From positions 124,001 through 188,000 of the forward strand of contig NZ_JHQS01000015.1 of assembly GCF_014843845.1 (NCBI RefSeq): a DNA stretch of 64,000 bases, given 5' to 3'. This stretch comes from Mesorhizobium amorphae (GTDB lineage: Bacteria; Pseudomonadota; Alphaproteobacteria; Rhizobiales; Rhizobiaceae). Under the pieces are notes generated by a model that was given only the letters and a program-made list of their open reading frames with translations, was not told where the DNA came from and searched no databases. The first letter of the stretch is position 1. Each line of letters starts with the position of its first letter. A program made the position numbers and the translations under genes. Below, piece after piece: positions 28,754 through 38,155 of this stretch.

Positions 28754-29257
28754 GTGAGCAGACTGTACCTGTTGAGGCATGCCAAGGCCGGATGGGCGCT
28801 GCCCGGCGTCCGTGACTTCGATCGTCCGCTCGATGCAGCCGGCATGGCCGATGCCGAACTGATGGGCGAGGTCATGCGCGTCCGCAACTATGTTCCCGAC
28901 ATCACCCTTTGCTCTAACGCAATGCGGGCGCGCCAGACGCTGGAAGGTCTGGCCGGGCAGACCGACACCGGCCGCGTGCTGTTCTTCGACACTTTATACA
29001 GCGAGGACGCCGCCGGTTACCTCACCCTCATCCGCGACAATGGCGGGCCCGGCTCGCTGCTGGTCATCGGCCACAACCCGATGACGGAGGATCTGGCGAT
29101 GGCGGTCTCGGGCGACGGCGAAGAAGCCGCCCGCGGCATGATGAACCACGGCTTTCCCACATCCGGTCTTGCTGTCGTGCGCTTCGCCGGCGCCCTTGCC
29201 AGTGCCGCGCAAGGCAATGGCTATCTCGAAGCCTTTCTCACGCCTGCCGACCTCTGA
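28754..29257 (+). CDS. SixA-like histidine phosphatase
   Basis: A 167-residue member of the histidine phosphatase (phosphoglycerate mutase) family, short SixA type. The catalytic RHG-like motif is LLRHAKAGW (Arg8-His9), and the second catalytic histidine lies in VIGHNPMTED. SixA-type enzymes dephosphorylate phosphohistidine in proteins, but the target here is unknown. The GTG at 28754 is chosen because it gives the standard MSRLYLLRHAKAGW start, with GAGG 5 bases upstream. Confidence 0.85.
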   Translation: MSRLYLLRHAKAGWALPGVRDFDRPLDAAGMADAELMGEVMRVRNYVPDITLCSNAMRARQTLEGLAGQTDTGRVLFFDTLYSEDAAGYLTLIRDNGGPGSLLVIGHNPMTEDLAMAVSGDGEEAARGMMNHGFPTSGLAVVRFAGALASAAQGNGYLEAFLTPADL

Positions 29258-29321
29258 GCCATTTCAAACCACGGGTCCAACGCCTATATCGGAGCCTGAC
29301 AAGCGCCCGAGAGACCCCATT

Positions 29322-30797
29322 TTGGCATCATCGCTGACCACATTCTCCGACGAAGCCAAGATTGCGCTCGATACAATTTCAGGGCGGGCCGCCGGGCTCT
29401 TTTCCCCGTCGCTGCGGCTGGGCGTGACCGGCCTTTCACGCGCTGGCAAGACGGTGTTTATCTCCGCCCTTGTCCACAATCTGATCCATGGCGGGCGCCT
29501 GCCGCTGTTCGAGGCGCAGAAATCGGGGCGCATCGCCCGGGCCTTTCTCGAGGAACAGCCAGACGATGCCGTTCCCCGCTTCCAGTACGAGGATCACATA
29601 GCGGCGCTGGTCAACGATCGCGTCTGGCCCGAATCGACGCGCGCCATCTCCGAGCTCCGGCTGACCATCGAATTTGAATCAGCCTCCGGTTGGAACCGCA
29701 TGTTTTCGGCCGGGAAATTGTCGCTAGACATCGTCGACTACCCCGGGGAGTGGCTGCTCGATCTGCCCTTGCTCGGCAAATCCTTCGCCGATTTTTCACG
29801 CGAAGCGATGGAGATGGCGGCGCTGCCGGTGCGCGCCGACCTTTCGGAAGGTTGGCGGGCGCTTGCCGCCACTATCGATCCGAACGCCGATGCCGATGAA
29901 ATGACGGCGCGCCGCCTGGCCGAGAGCTTTGCCGCCTATCTCAAGGCATGCAAACTCGACGAACGGGCGCTTTCGACCTTGCCGCCGGGCCGCTTCCTGA
30001 TGCCGGGCGACCTCGAGGGCTCGCCCGCGCTGACTTTCTCGCCCTTGCTGGCGCTAGGCGACCGGCGGCCGCGTTCCGGGTCACTGCATGCCATGATGGA
30101 GCGGCGTTACGAGGCCTACAAGACGCATGTCGTCAAACCGTTCTTCCGCGAGCACATCACGCGCCTCGACCGTCAGATCGTCCTGATCGACGCCATGCAG
30201 GCACTGAATGCCGGCCCCGGTGCCATGGCCGACCTGGAACGCGCCGTCACCGAGATCCTCTCCTGCTTCAGGCCCGGCAGGGGCAATTTCCTCACCGACT
30301 TGTTCTCGCGGCGCATCGACCGCATCCTGGTTGCCGCGACCAAGGCGGACCATCTGCATCACGAAAGCCACGACCGGCTGCAGGCGATCGTGCGCCGGCT
30401 GGCCGACCGGGCGGTAACACGGGCGAATTTCACCGGCGCCGATGTCGACGTGGTTGCCATGGCGGCCGTGCGCGCGACCCGCGAAGGCACGGTCAAGCAG
30501 GGTCGCGAAACCCTGCCCGTCATCATCGGCACACCACTCAAGGGCGAAAGGATCAATGGCGACACATTCGACGGGAAAGCCGAAACCGCCATATTTCCCG
30601 GTGACTTACCCGAGAAAGCTGATGCGGTGTTCGATGTTTCCGGGTCGCTGCAACCTGATGCTGACGGGCCGGCGATCCGTTTCGTGCGCTTTCGTCCGCC
30701 AAAGCTCGAACGCACGGCAGAAGGTGTTACGCTCTCGCTGCCGCATATCAGGCTCGACCGCGCCTTGCAGTTCCTGATCGGAGATCACCTGGCATGA
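29322..30797 (+). CDS. ycjX: YcjX-family GTPase-like protein
   Basis: A 491-residue P-loop protein of the YcjX/DUF463 family. The Walker A is GLSRAGKT (37-44), and a Walker B-like LSLDIVDYPGEWLLDLPL follows near 130. The family associates with stress in proteobacteria; its role is not defined. The TTG at 29322 is preferred because the resulting ASSLTTFSDEAKIALD start is typical of the family; the frame is open from 29169 into the preceding gene. The final 4 bases overlap the ycjF-like gene (ATGA), so the pair is co-translated. Confidence 0.85.
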   Translation: MASSLTTFSDEAKIALDTISGRAAGLFSPSLRLGVTGLSRAGKTVFISALVHNLIHGGRLPLFEAQKSGRIARAFLEEQPDDAVPRFQYEDHIAALVNDRVWPESTRAISELRLTIEFESASGWNRMFSAGKLSLDIVDYPGEWLLDLPLLGKSFADFSREAMEMAALPVRADLSEGWRALAATIDPNADADEMTARRLAESFAAYLKACKLDERALSTLPPGRFLMPGDLEGSPALTFSPLLALGDRRPRSGSLHAMMERRYEAYKTHVVKPFFREHITRLDRQIVLIDAMQALNAGPGAMADLERAVTEILSCFRPGRGNFLTDLFSRRIDRILVAATKADHLHHESHDRLQAIVRRLADRAVTRANFTGADVDVVAMAAVRATREGTVKQGRETLPVIIGTPLKGERINGDTFDGKAETAIFPGDLPEKADAVFDVSGSLQPDADGPAIRFVRFRPPKLERTAEGVTLSLPHIRLDRALQFLIGDHLA

Positions 30798-31891
30798 CAG
30801 CGCCCCGCAAACCCGCGGCATTCCGCATCGAGGCTGAGCCCGAACCAAAGCAGGAGGCGCGGGAAACGCGCCGTGCCCATGCCGAGCCGCCGCAGACGCG
30901 CAAGCCACGCGCCGCAGGGGTTGGCGTCGCAGTCGTCGTGCCGGCCGAGATCGATGTTTTCGACGAACCTGACATCGTCGCCGCCGAACCGCCGCCTGCC
31001 ACCGCGCCGCGCAAGCGTTCGCTGCTCGGCAGGCTGTTCTTCGGCGCGCTGGGTGTCCTGGTTTCGCTGGCCGTCGGCCTGTGGACCGACCAGCTCATTC
31101 GCGACCTGTTCGAGCGCGCCGAATGGCTGGGCTGGCTGGCCGCTGGAATGGCCGCGATCGCTCTGCTGGCGCTGATGGTCATCCTCGCGCGCGAATTCCT
31201 GGCGATTGCCCGCCTCGCCGAGGTCGAAAAACTGCAGAAGCGGTCGCTGGATGCCGTGGCGCGCGACGATCCGAAGGCCGCAAGGGCCGTCGTCGACGAG
31301 CTTTCGGCCTTTGTCGCGGCAAAACCCGAAACCGCGGCCGGCAGGCGCTCGCTGGCCGAGCTGCGCGGTGAAATCATCGACGGCGGTAATCTGGTGCGGC
31401 TGGCCGAGACCGAGATCCTCGGGCCGCTGGATGCGCGCGCCAAGGTCATGATCCTCGAAGCGGCCAAGCGGGTGTCGCTGGTGACGGCGGTCAGCCCGCG
31501 GGCCGTCGTCGATGTAGCCTATGTCGTGTTCGAGGCTGGGCGGCTCATTCGCCGCCTGTCGGAACTTTACGGCGGCCGGCCGGGCACGCTGGGCTTCTTC
31601 AGGCTGGCGCGCAGCGTTCTTGCCCATCTCGCGGTCACCGGTTCGATCGCCGTCGGCGACAGTTTTGTCCAGCAGATCATCGGCCATGGCCTCGCCGCAC
31701 GCGTTTCGGCGAAGCTTGGCGAAGGTGTCGTCAACGGCATGATGACGGCACGGATCGGCATCGCAGCAATGGAGACGGCGCGGCCCCTGCCCTTCATCGC
31801 CGCTAAGCGGCCGGGACTGGGCGATTTCCTGTCCGCGCTGACATCCTTCGCAACAAAGAAAGAAAGTGAAACATCGACCTCCGGCAAGTGA
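30794..31891 (+). CDS. ycjF: YcjF-family membrane protein (DUF697/TIGR01620)
   Basis: A 365-residue protein with a charged N-terminus (1-75), two membrane helices (about 78-97 and 113-133) and a long C-terminal domain with RRSLAELRGEII and AKVMILEAAKRVSLVTAVSPRA, characteristic of the family. It is coupled by a 4-base overlap to the YcjX GTPase-like gene, the usual partner; the two probably act at the inner membrane. Confidence 0.85.
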   Translation: MTAPRKPAAFRIEAEPEPKQEARETRRAHAEPPQTRKPRAAGVGVAVVVPAEIDVFDEPDIVAAEPPPATAPRKRSLLGRLFFGALGVLVSLAVGLWTDQLIRDLFERAEWLGWLAAGMAAIALLALMVILAREFLAIARLAEVEKLQKRSLDAVARDDPKAARAVVDELSAFVAAKPETAAGRRSLAELRGEIIDGGNLVRLAETEILGPLDARAKVMILEAAKRVSLVTAVSPRAVVDVAYVVFEAGRLIRRLSELYGGRPGTLGFFRLARSVLAHLAVTGSIAVGDSFVQQIIGHGLAARVSAKLGEGVVNGMMTARIGIAAMETARPLPFIAAKRPGLGDFLSALTSFATKKESETSTSGK

Positions 31892-31981
31892 AGAGACGCC
31901 CCGCAGTCACCAAGCATTAACCAATCTTGTTCATGGTCGGAAGTGTTCCAAGAACAGCTTCCTTGTTGCCGGGTGTGGTCG

Positions 31982-32536
31982 ATGAAAAGCGTTATTCTAT
32001 CCAGCGTCCTGCCTGTCGCGGTCGCGGTTGCAGCCCCTTTCGGCCTCGTTGAAAAGGCGTTTGGCGCGGAACCCGACAAGCAATTCTTTCAATCGGTGGA
32101 AGGCAAGTGGGTCGGCCCGGGCGAAATCGTCGCCGGCAAGTACAAGGGCACGAAATTCACCTGCAGTTTCAATGGCTCGACGCCTGACGGCAAGACCGGC
32201 ATGACGCTCGACGGCGGCTGCCGGGTCGGCATGTTCACCCAGAAAATGTCGGCGTCAGTCGAGCGCAAGGGCCGCGACGGCTACAAGGGCAACTTCATGG
32301 GCGGCGCCGCGGGGTCAGGCCTCGACATCATCGGCGGCAATGTCGTCGACGCTCACAAGGTCGTCTTCACCATCAACCGCAACCAGCTGCGCGGTGTCAT
32401 GCAGGCCCGCATTCCCGACGACAACTCGATGACGGTGACCGTCGCGGTGCGCGTCGACGAGCAGCTGGTGCCGGTCATCGGCATGAGCCTGAAGCGGGTC
32501 GATGCGGTCGAAGTCGGCTCCATCACACCGAACTGA
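31982..32536 (+). CDS. Exported protein of unknown function
   Basis: A 184-residue protein with a signal peptide (1-24, cut after KAFG or nearby). The mature part is beta-rich, with the segment FFQSVEGKWVGPGEIVAGKY and two Cys (TCSFN and GGCRVG) that could form a disulphide. It resembles small rhizobial exported beta-barrel-like proteins, but I do not recognise the family. The ATG at 31982 is followed directly by the signal peptide; longer starts lack one. Confidence 0.65.
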   Translation: MKSVILSSVLPVAVAVAAPFGLVEKAFGAEPDKQFFQSVEGKWVGPGEIVAGKYKGTKFTCSFNGSTPDGKTGMTLDGGCRVGMFTQKMSASVERKGRDGYKGNFMGGAAGSGLDIIGGNVVDAHKVVFTINRNQLRGVMQARIPDDNSMTVTVAVRVDEQLVPVIGMSLKRVDAVEVGSITPN

Positions 32537-32557
32537 GATTCGTAGCGGCCAAGAAAA

Positions 32558-32587
32558 AAGGCGGCGGCCCACCAGGGCCACCGCCTT
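32558..32587. terminator. Bidirectional terminator hairpin
   Basis: AAGGCGGCGGCC pairs with GGCCACCGCCTT with one mismatch. The minus strand continues with six T residues; it separates two convergent genes. Confidence 0.75.
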
Positions 32588-32608
32588 CTTCAATTTCCGA
32601 ACGATCAA

Positions 32609-32875
32609 TCAGCCCTTGATGGTGGCCGTCAGCTCGTCATAGGCCTTGCAGGCTTCGTCCAGCGTCGTGGCGCCCTGATACTTGGTCGTGACCGCCTGCA
32701 CCTTGGCAGTCAGATCGGCCGCCTTGGACGGATCCTTGGTGATCGCCTCCTGCAGCGCGGTCGTCATGTCCTGCGCCTTCTTGGTCGCCATTTCGGCGGT
32801 GCACTCAGGTGCCTTCGAGCAGGCCGAACCGGCAAGCGCCGCAACACCCACGGCAACGAGCAAAAACTTCTTCAT
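32609..32875 (-). CDS. Small secreted or lipoprotein-like protein
   Basis: An 88-residue protein with a signal peptide and a cysteine at the likely cleavage site (VGVAALAGSACSKA). The lipobox is imperfect (Gly at -3), so lipidation is uncertain. The mature part is helical with two Cys (PECTAEM and DEACKAY) and Ala/Lys/Thr-rich. The ATG at 32875 has GAGGAG 9 bases upstream. The function is unknown. Confidence 0.65.
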   Translation of the reverse strand: MKKFLLVAVGVAALAGSACSKAPECTAEMATKKAQDMTTALQEAITKDPSKAADLTAKVQAVTTKYQGATTLDEACKAYDELTATIKG

Positions 32876-33124
32876 GTCAGTCATCTCCTCAAAAAGGGCA
32901 GCGACTTGATCGTCGCTCCCCTCCAATGGCCGAAGCCGAGCGTCCCTTAGCCGCTGATTGTGGCGACACGCAACGCGAGTACCGCGTAAACTTGTGTAAC
33001 GCGGCTGCAACAAGTGCCGAGGCCGCAGCGCCGATTCGCTCTGTTCGATCCCGGCCGAAGTCCCTATCCTTGGCCTCGATTCCGCAGCATATGCGAGGAA
33101 CCTCCAGGAAACGGAAGAGCAGGC

Positions 33125-34963
33125 ATGGCGGCGGAAGCATCGGGCAGCGAACTCATTCAGGTGGTGGCGCTGCTTGCCGCCGGCGTGGTGGCCGTCCCGA
33201 TCTTCAAACGCATGGGGCTGGGCTCGATTCTCGGCTATCTCGCCGCCGGCGTAGTGATCGGGCCGTTCGGACTTCGCATCTTTTCCGAATCGGAAGCGAT
33301 TCTTCATGTCGCCGAACTCGGCGTCGTCATGTTCCTGTTCATCATCGGGCTGGAAATGCAGCCGTCACGGTTGTGGGGCCTGCGCCGTGAGATCTTCGGC
33401 CTCGGCGCCCTGCAGGTCGGCGTCTGCGCCTTGTTGCTGACCAGCGTCGGCCTTGCCGGCGGCTTTCCGATCGCGCAATCCTTCGTTGCCGGCGCCGGCT
33501 TCGTGCTGACCTCGACGGCGATCGTCATGCAACTGCTGGAAGAGCGCGGCGAAATGGCCACCCCCAAGGGCCAGCGCATCGTTTCCATCCTGCTGCTGGA
33601 AGATCTGGCGATCGTGCCGCTGCTGGCGCTGATCGCCTTCCTGGCGCCGGGCGGCGCCGATATGAGCCTGTCGCAGCGGCTGACGGAAGTGGGCATCGGC
33701 CTTGCCGCTATAATCGGGCTGGTCGTGGCGGGTCGTTACCTGCTCAATCCGTTCTTCCGCATCCTGGCGGATGCCCGGGCTCGCGAAGTGATGACGGCGG
33801 CCGCGCTGCTGGTGGTGCTGGGGTCGGCTCTGGCCATGCAGCTCTCCGGCCTGTCGATGGCGATGGGCGCGTTCCTGGCCGGTGTGCTGCTGTCCGAATC
33901 GACCTTCCGCCACCAGCTGGAGGCCGACATCGAACCGTTCCGCGGCATTCTGCTCGGCCTGTTCTTCCTCGCCGTCGGCATGTCGCTCGACCTGCACGTC
34001 GTGGCCGCGAACTGGCGAATCGTCGCCATCTATGTCGTCGCCTACATGGTGATGAAGGCGCTCGGCATCTACCTGGTCGCCCGTATGCTCAAGAGCGGCC
34101 ACCGCGAAGCGCTCGAACGCGCCGTGTTCATGGCGCAGGGCGGCGAATTCGCCTTCGTGCTCTATTCCGCCGCCGCGACGGTCGGCATCATCGACAGCCG
34201 CGCCAATGCGACGCTGACCGCGATCGTCATCATCTCCATGGTGCTGACGCCTTTAGCCATCATCGCGCTGCGCTATCTCACGCCGCGCGACGAGCAGTCG
34301 CTCGATGGGGTCGACGTCGCCGCGGACCTTTCGGGCAGCGTGCTGGTCATCGGCTTCGGCCGCTTCGGCCAGATCGCCAGCCAGCCGCTTCTGCTGCGCG
34401 GCATCGACGTGTCGATCATCGACAATGAGGTCGAGATGATCCAGGCGGCGGCCGATTTCGGCTTCAAGGTCTATTATGGCGACGGCACGCGGCTGGACAT
34501 ATTGCATGCGGCGGGCGCCGGCCGGGCACGCGCGGTGCTGATCTGCGTCGACAAGCCCGAGGCTGCCGTGCGCATTGCCCAGTTGATCAAGGCCGAATTT
34601 CCGCTGCTGACGGTGCTGGCGCGCGCCTTCGATCGCGGCACCGCCTTGCAGCTCATTCGCGCCGGCGTCGACTTCCAGCTGCGCGAAACCTTCGAATCGG
34701 CGCTTGTCTTCGGCGGCTCCGCCCTGGAGGCGCTGGGTATCGACCCGGACGATGTCGACGAGGTGATCGAGGATGTCCGCCGCCGTGACACCGCCCGCTT
34801 CGAAACGCAATTGGCCGAAGGTGTCCGCGCCGGCGCGCGCTTCCTCAAGGGCAATATCGGCACGCCAATTCCGGCGCCGCTGACGCCGCCGCGGCGTGCC
34901 GGCCAGGCACTCAACGAGGAGACCGCCGGCGTGCTGCACAAATCCGAGCCTGCCGAGGAGTAA
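33125..34963 (+). CDS. Kef-type potassium/proton antiporter (CPA2)
   Basis: A 612-residue CPA2 transporter. Twelve to thirteen membrane helices occupy residues 5-385; LLEDLAIVPLLALIAFLAPGG carries the Asp of the ion-binding helix. A cytoplasmic RCK/TrkA-N domain follows from about residue 405 (VLVIGFGRFGQIASQP, a Rossmann glycine motif). KefB and KefC release K+ when glutathione adducts bind this domain. The cofactor gene kefF/G is not adjacent. The ATG at 33125 has GGAAGAG upstream. It is followed after 3 bases by a DUF924 gene. Confidence 0.88.
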   Translation: MAAEASGSELIQVVALLAAGVVAVPIFKRMGLGSILGYLAAGVVIGPFGLRIFSESEAILHVAELGVVMFLFIIGLEMQPSRLWGLRREIFGLGALQVGVCALLLTSVGLAGGFPIAQSFVAGAGFVLTSTAIVMQLLEERGEMATPKGQRIVSILLLEDLAIVPLLALIAFLAPGGADMSLSQRLTEVGIGLAAIIGLVVAGRYLLNPFFRILADARAREVMTAAALLVVLGSALAMQLSGLSMAMGAFLAGVLLSESTFRHQLEADIEPFRGILLGLFFLAVGMSLDLHVVAANWRIVAIYVVAYMVMKALGIYLVARMLKSGHREALERAVFMAQGGEFAFVLYSAAATVGIIDSRANATLTAIVIISMVLTPLAIIALRYLTPRDEQSLDGVDVAADLSGSVLVIGFGRFGQIASQPLLLRGIDVSIIDNEVEMIQAAADFGFKVYYGDGTRLDILHAAGAGRARAVLICVDKPEAAVRIAQLIKAEFPLLTVLARAFDRGTALQLIRAGVDFQLRETFESALVFGGSALEALGIDPDDVDEVIEDVRRRDTARFETQLAEGVRAGARFLKGNIGTPIPAPLTPPRRAGQALNEETAGVLHKSEPAEE

Positions 34964-34966
34964 GCA

Positions 34967-35515
34967 ATGACCGAACTGGACAAGCAGGCGCTCTCAGTCG
35001 CCAAATTCTGGCGCGATGCCGGCGAAGATGCATGGTTCGAAAAGAACGACGGCTTCGATACCGACTTCCGTGCCCGGTTTCTCGACCTGCACTACGCCGC
35101 CGCGCGGCGCGAATGCGATGCCTGGTCGGAGCATGCCGAGGGGTCGCTGGCACTGATGATCCTGCTCGACCAGTTTCCGCGCAATTGCTTTCGCGGCACC
35201 GGCCACATGTATGCGACCGACGAGTTGGCCAGGCATTTTTCCGGCAAGGCCATCGCCGCCGGCCATGATCTGGCGCTCGAGCAGGATCTGCGGGTCTTCC
35301 TTTATCTGCCCTATGAGCATTCGGAACTGCCCGCCGACCAGGACAAATCGGTTGAGCTCACCACCACCAGGGCACCGGACTATCTGAAATATGCGCTGGA
35401 GCACCGTGACATCATCCAGCGCTTCGGCCGCTTTCCGCACCGCAACAAAATGCTTGGCCGCGAGACGACGCCGGAGGAACTGGCGTTCCTCGATGGTGGC
35501 GGATTTTCCGGTTGA
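34967..35515 (+). CDS. DUF924-family protein
   Basis: A 182-residue all-helical protein of the DUF924 family, with the conserved FWRDAGEDAWFEKNDGFD start, LLDQFPRNCFRGT, and FLYLPYEHSE segments and a FGRFPHRN motif near the end. The biochemical role is unknown. It starts 3 bases after the Kef-type gene and is probably in its operon. Confidence 0.88.
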   Translation: MTELDKQALSVAKFWRDAGEDAWFEKNDGFDTDFRARFLDLHYAAARRECDAWSEHAEGSLALMILLDQFPRNCFRGTGHMYATDELARHFSGKAIAAGHDLALEQDLRVFLYLPYEHSELPADQDKSVELTTTRAPDYLKYALEHRDIIQRFGRFPHRNKMLGRETTPEELAFLDGGGFSG

Positions 35516-35527
35516 TCTCGGGCAACG

Positions 35528-36040
35528 TCAGGCCAGCCACCAGTCCCGGCCGGACGGCAATTTCTCTATGCCTGCCGTATCGACGCTGCTCAGCCGCTCC
35601 GTCACGCTCTTGCCACCGACGGCAAGCTCCGGCGCGATCTCGGCCAATGGCGCCAGCACGAAGGCGCGCTCCAGCATGCGCGGATGCGGCACTTCCAGGC
35701 CGGTCTCGTGGATGATCCGATCACCGAACACCAGGATGTCGATGTCGATCAGGCGCGGCCCCCAGCGTTCCTCGCGCACGCGTTTCAACCGGCGTTCGGC
35801 ATCGAGGCAAAGCTCGAGCAAGGCCCGCGGCGCGAGCGTCGTGGCGATCGCGGCGGCGGCATTGAGAAAATCAGGCTGGTCGAGCTTGCCCCAGGGTGGC
35901 GTGCGGTAGAGCGAGGAGACCGCAACGACACGTGTCTTGTCGTCACCGTCCAGAATGCGCAGCGCGGCCGCCATCGACTTCGCCGGATCGCCGAGATTGC
36001 CGCCCAGGCTGAGATAGACGGTGTTATTCTGGCCAGACAA
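35528..36040 (-). CDS. folK: 2-amino-4-hydroxy-6-hydroxymethyldihydropteridine diphosphokinase
   Basis: FolK (HPPK) transfers pyrophosphate from ATP to hydroxymethyldihydropterin in folate synthesis. The 170-residue protein shows the LSLGGNLGDP start, RVVAVSSLYRTPPWG, and the metal-binding GPRLIDIDILVFGD (about 95-108). The last of folP-folB-folK on the minus strand, overlapping folB by 17 bases. Confidence 0.95.
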   Translation of the reverse strand: MSGQNNTVYLSLGGNLGDPAKSMAAALRILDGDDKTRVVAVSSLYRTPPWGKLDQPDFLNAAAAIATTLAPRALLELCLDAERRLKRVREERWGPRLIDIDILVFGDRIIHETGLEVPHPRMLERAFVLAPLAEIAPELAVGGKSVTERLSSVDTAGIEKLPSGRDWWLA

Positions 36041-36383
36041 CGGTCACCTCGACATGATCGAGCACGCCGGGCACCGGGGCGTTCGGCTTGCGCACGGTGA
36101 TCTCAGCCTTCTTGATCTGCGGAAACCGCGCCGTCAGCGCCCGTGCCACCTCCAGCGCCAGCGCCTCGATCAGGAAGCGCCGCTGCCCGGTGATGATCTT
36201 TTCGATGACCGCGAAGGCGACGCCGTAATTGACGGTGTCGTCGATGGAATCGTCGACCAGCGCGCGGCCGGGCTCAACGGTCAAAGCCGCATCGACATAA
36301 AAGCGCTGGCCGAGCGTTTCCTCCTCGTCCAGCACGCCATGGCGGGCAAAGAAGGCGCAGTTCTTCATGCGGATGACGTACAT
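36024..36383 (-). CDS. folB: Dihydroneopterin aldolase
   Basis: FolB converts dihydroneopterin to hydroxymethyldihydropterin and glycolaldehyde. The 119-residue protein has the FFARHGVLDEEETLGQRFYVD motif near its start, with the catalytic Glu, and the conserved Lys100 in the later VRKPNAPVPG segment. It begins 3 bases after the folP stop and overlaps folK by 17 bases, so the three act and are expressed together. Confidence 0.94.
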   Translation of the reverse strand: MYVIRMKNCAFFARHGVLDEEETLGQRFYVDAALTVEPGRALVDDSIDDTVNYGVAFAVIEKIITGQRRFLIEALALEVARALTARFPQIKKAEITVRKPNAPVPGVLDHVEVTVVWPE

Positions 36384-36386
36384 GGC

Positions 36387-37232
36387 TCAGCTTCCCGGAA
36401 TTTCGCGCGCCAGCATAGCATCGGTGACAGCCAGAGCGTCCACGTTGATTGCGACATCGTGGACGCGAAACAGGTGCGCGCCTTTGAGCCTCAAAATGAC
36501 GCTGGTGGCCGCCGTGCCCGCAGCCCTGTCCATCGCGTCGCGACCGGTGACGTTGCCGATGAAACGCTTTCGCGAGGTGCCGGCCATCAGCGGATAGCCC
36601 AGCGCGACCAACTCGGAAAACCGCGCCATCAGTTCGAGGTTTTCCTGCGCCGTTTCCTTGGCGAAGCCGAAGCCGGCGTCGAGCACGATCTGGGCGTCGG
36701 CAACGCCGCTGGCGTGCGCGATCTCCAGCGATTTCCTGAGAAAGAAGAACTGGTCCTCGATCACGTCCGGCAGTTTTTGCCTGTCGCGCCCGGTGTGCAT
36801 GATGACCAGCCCGGCCCCCGTTTCGGCGGCAACGCGGGCGATGCCCGGCTCGCGCTGCAGGCCCCAGACATCGTTGACGATGTGCGCGCCGGCGGCGACG
36901 GCCAGCCGGGCGGTGTCCTCGCGATAGGTATCGACCGAAATCAGCGCTTCGCCGAGCCCGGCAAGCGCCTCGACGACCGGCAGCACGCGGGCCTGCTCTT
37001 CCTCGATCGTCACGGGAGAGGCGCCGGGCCGCGTCGATTCTCCGCCGACATCGATGACTTCAGCCCCCTCCTCGACCATGCGGCGCGTCTGAGCCACTGC
37101 CTGCTCGCGGGAGGCGAACAGGCCGCCATCGGAAAAACTGTCCGGTGTCACGTTGAGGATGCCGACGACCACGGCCTTGCCGCCAAGCTCGAGATGACGC
37201 CCGTGCGCCAGCTGCCACCGCCTTGTCGTCAT
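36387..37232 (-). CDS. folP: Dihydropteroate synthase
   Basis: FolP joins the pterin diphosphate to p-aminobenzoate and is the sulphonamide target. The 281-residue TIM barrel has the substrate loop GILNVTPDSFSDGG, GGESTRPGA, DVWGLQ and LMAGTSRKRFIG, all intact. First gene of folP-folB-folK. The following DUF922 gene is divergent, starting 87 bases away. Confidence 0.96.
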   Translation of the reverse strand: MTTRRWQLAHGRHLELGGKAVVVGILNVTPDSFSDGGLFASREQAVAQTRRMVEEGAEVIDVGGESTRPGASPVTIEEEQARVLPVVEALAGLGEALISVDTYREDTARLAVAAGAHIVNDVWGLQREPGIARVAAETGAGLVIMHTGRDRQKLPDVIEDQFFFLRKSLEIAHASGVADAQIVLDAGFGFAKETAQENLELMARFSELVALGYPLMAGTSRKRFIGNVTGRDAMDRAAGTAATSVILRLKGAHLFRVHDVAINVDALAVTDAMLAREIPGS

Positions 37233-37319
37233 CGCCCATCAACCATCTTTGATCCGCCGGAAATCAAATCCGTTGCGCCGGGCACGGCCGTAACGCAAGG
37301 TGGCTAAAGAGGCAACCTG

Positions 37320-37937
37320 ATGAAACAACACCTGCTCTGCGCCCTGATGCTCGCCTTGACCGCCCTGCCGGCGGGTGCGGCCAATCTGGTCAAGACCTAC
37401 AGCTACTTCGCAATTGGCGGTCGCACGCTCGACGATATCGAAAAGCAGCTTTCGAAGAACGGACCGCAGGTGAAGAGCACCGGGTCTAGACATCCCGGCG
37501 CCACGCAAATGTCGTTCAACACCCGCGTCAGCTACGCGGAAAAGCCGGGCTCCTGCCGCATCGCCGACGCCATCGTGACCGTGAAGGTCAAGGTGATCCT
37601 TCCGGAATGGCGCCGTTCGCGCAAGGCAAGCCCAGACGTGCGGCTGTTCTGGGACACGCTGTTCGCCGACATCAAGCGCCACGAGGAGCGCCATGTCGAG
37701 ATCGCCAAGAACCATGGCAAGCAGCTCGAGGACGCGCTGAAGGCGAGCTATCCGCAAAAGACCTGCGCGGCGGCAAAGGCGAAGGCAGCCGAGATCACGG
37801 CCGCGCAGCTCGCCGCGCACGACCAGGACCAGCTGCGGTTCGATCGCGTCGAGAGCGTCAATTTCGAAAGCCGCATCCTGCGGCTCTTGCGCTACCGGAT
37901 CGAGGGCATCGAGAAAGGCCGGTTGCCGCCGGCCTGA
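37320..37937 (+). CDS. DUF922 putative zinc-dependent exported protease
   Basis: A 205-residue protein with a signal peptide (1-20, cut after AGA). DUF922 proteins are predicted zinc metallopeptidases, and the HExxH-like motif is present as H121-E-E-R-H125 (IKRHEERHVEIAK), with a Cys pair (SCRIADA, KTCAAAK) that may be a disulphide. The catalytic Glu-Glu in the motif is retained. The substrate is unknown. It starts 87 bases from folP on the opposite strand. Confidence 0.8.
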   Translation: MKQHLLCALMLALTALPAGAANLVKTYSYFAIGGRTLDDIEKQLSKNGPQVKSTGSRHPGATQMSFNTRVSYAEKPGSCRIADAIVTVKVKVILPEWRRSRKASPDVRLFWDTLFADIKRHEERHVEIAKNHGKQLEDALKASYPQKTCAAAKAKAAEITAAQLAAHDQDQLRFDRVESVNFESRILRLLRYRIEGIEKGRLPPA

Positions 37938-38155
37938 TTTTCGCCCGGTGATGAGCGTAAACGACGCAAGCCAATTTCGCCGAAGCATAGTGCCAGGCCG
38001 GAAAAACTTTCGAGCCCCTGTCGAAATCGGCCTAAACAGAACGACATATGTCACGTTCGCAAACGCGGAATCCTCGAAGCACGAGACAACCAATCGACGC
38101 GGCAGACGCACCGGACCGGCCAGGCCGGCCGCCCACGGCAGCGCGCCGCACACCC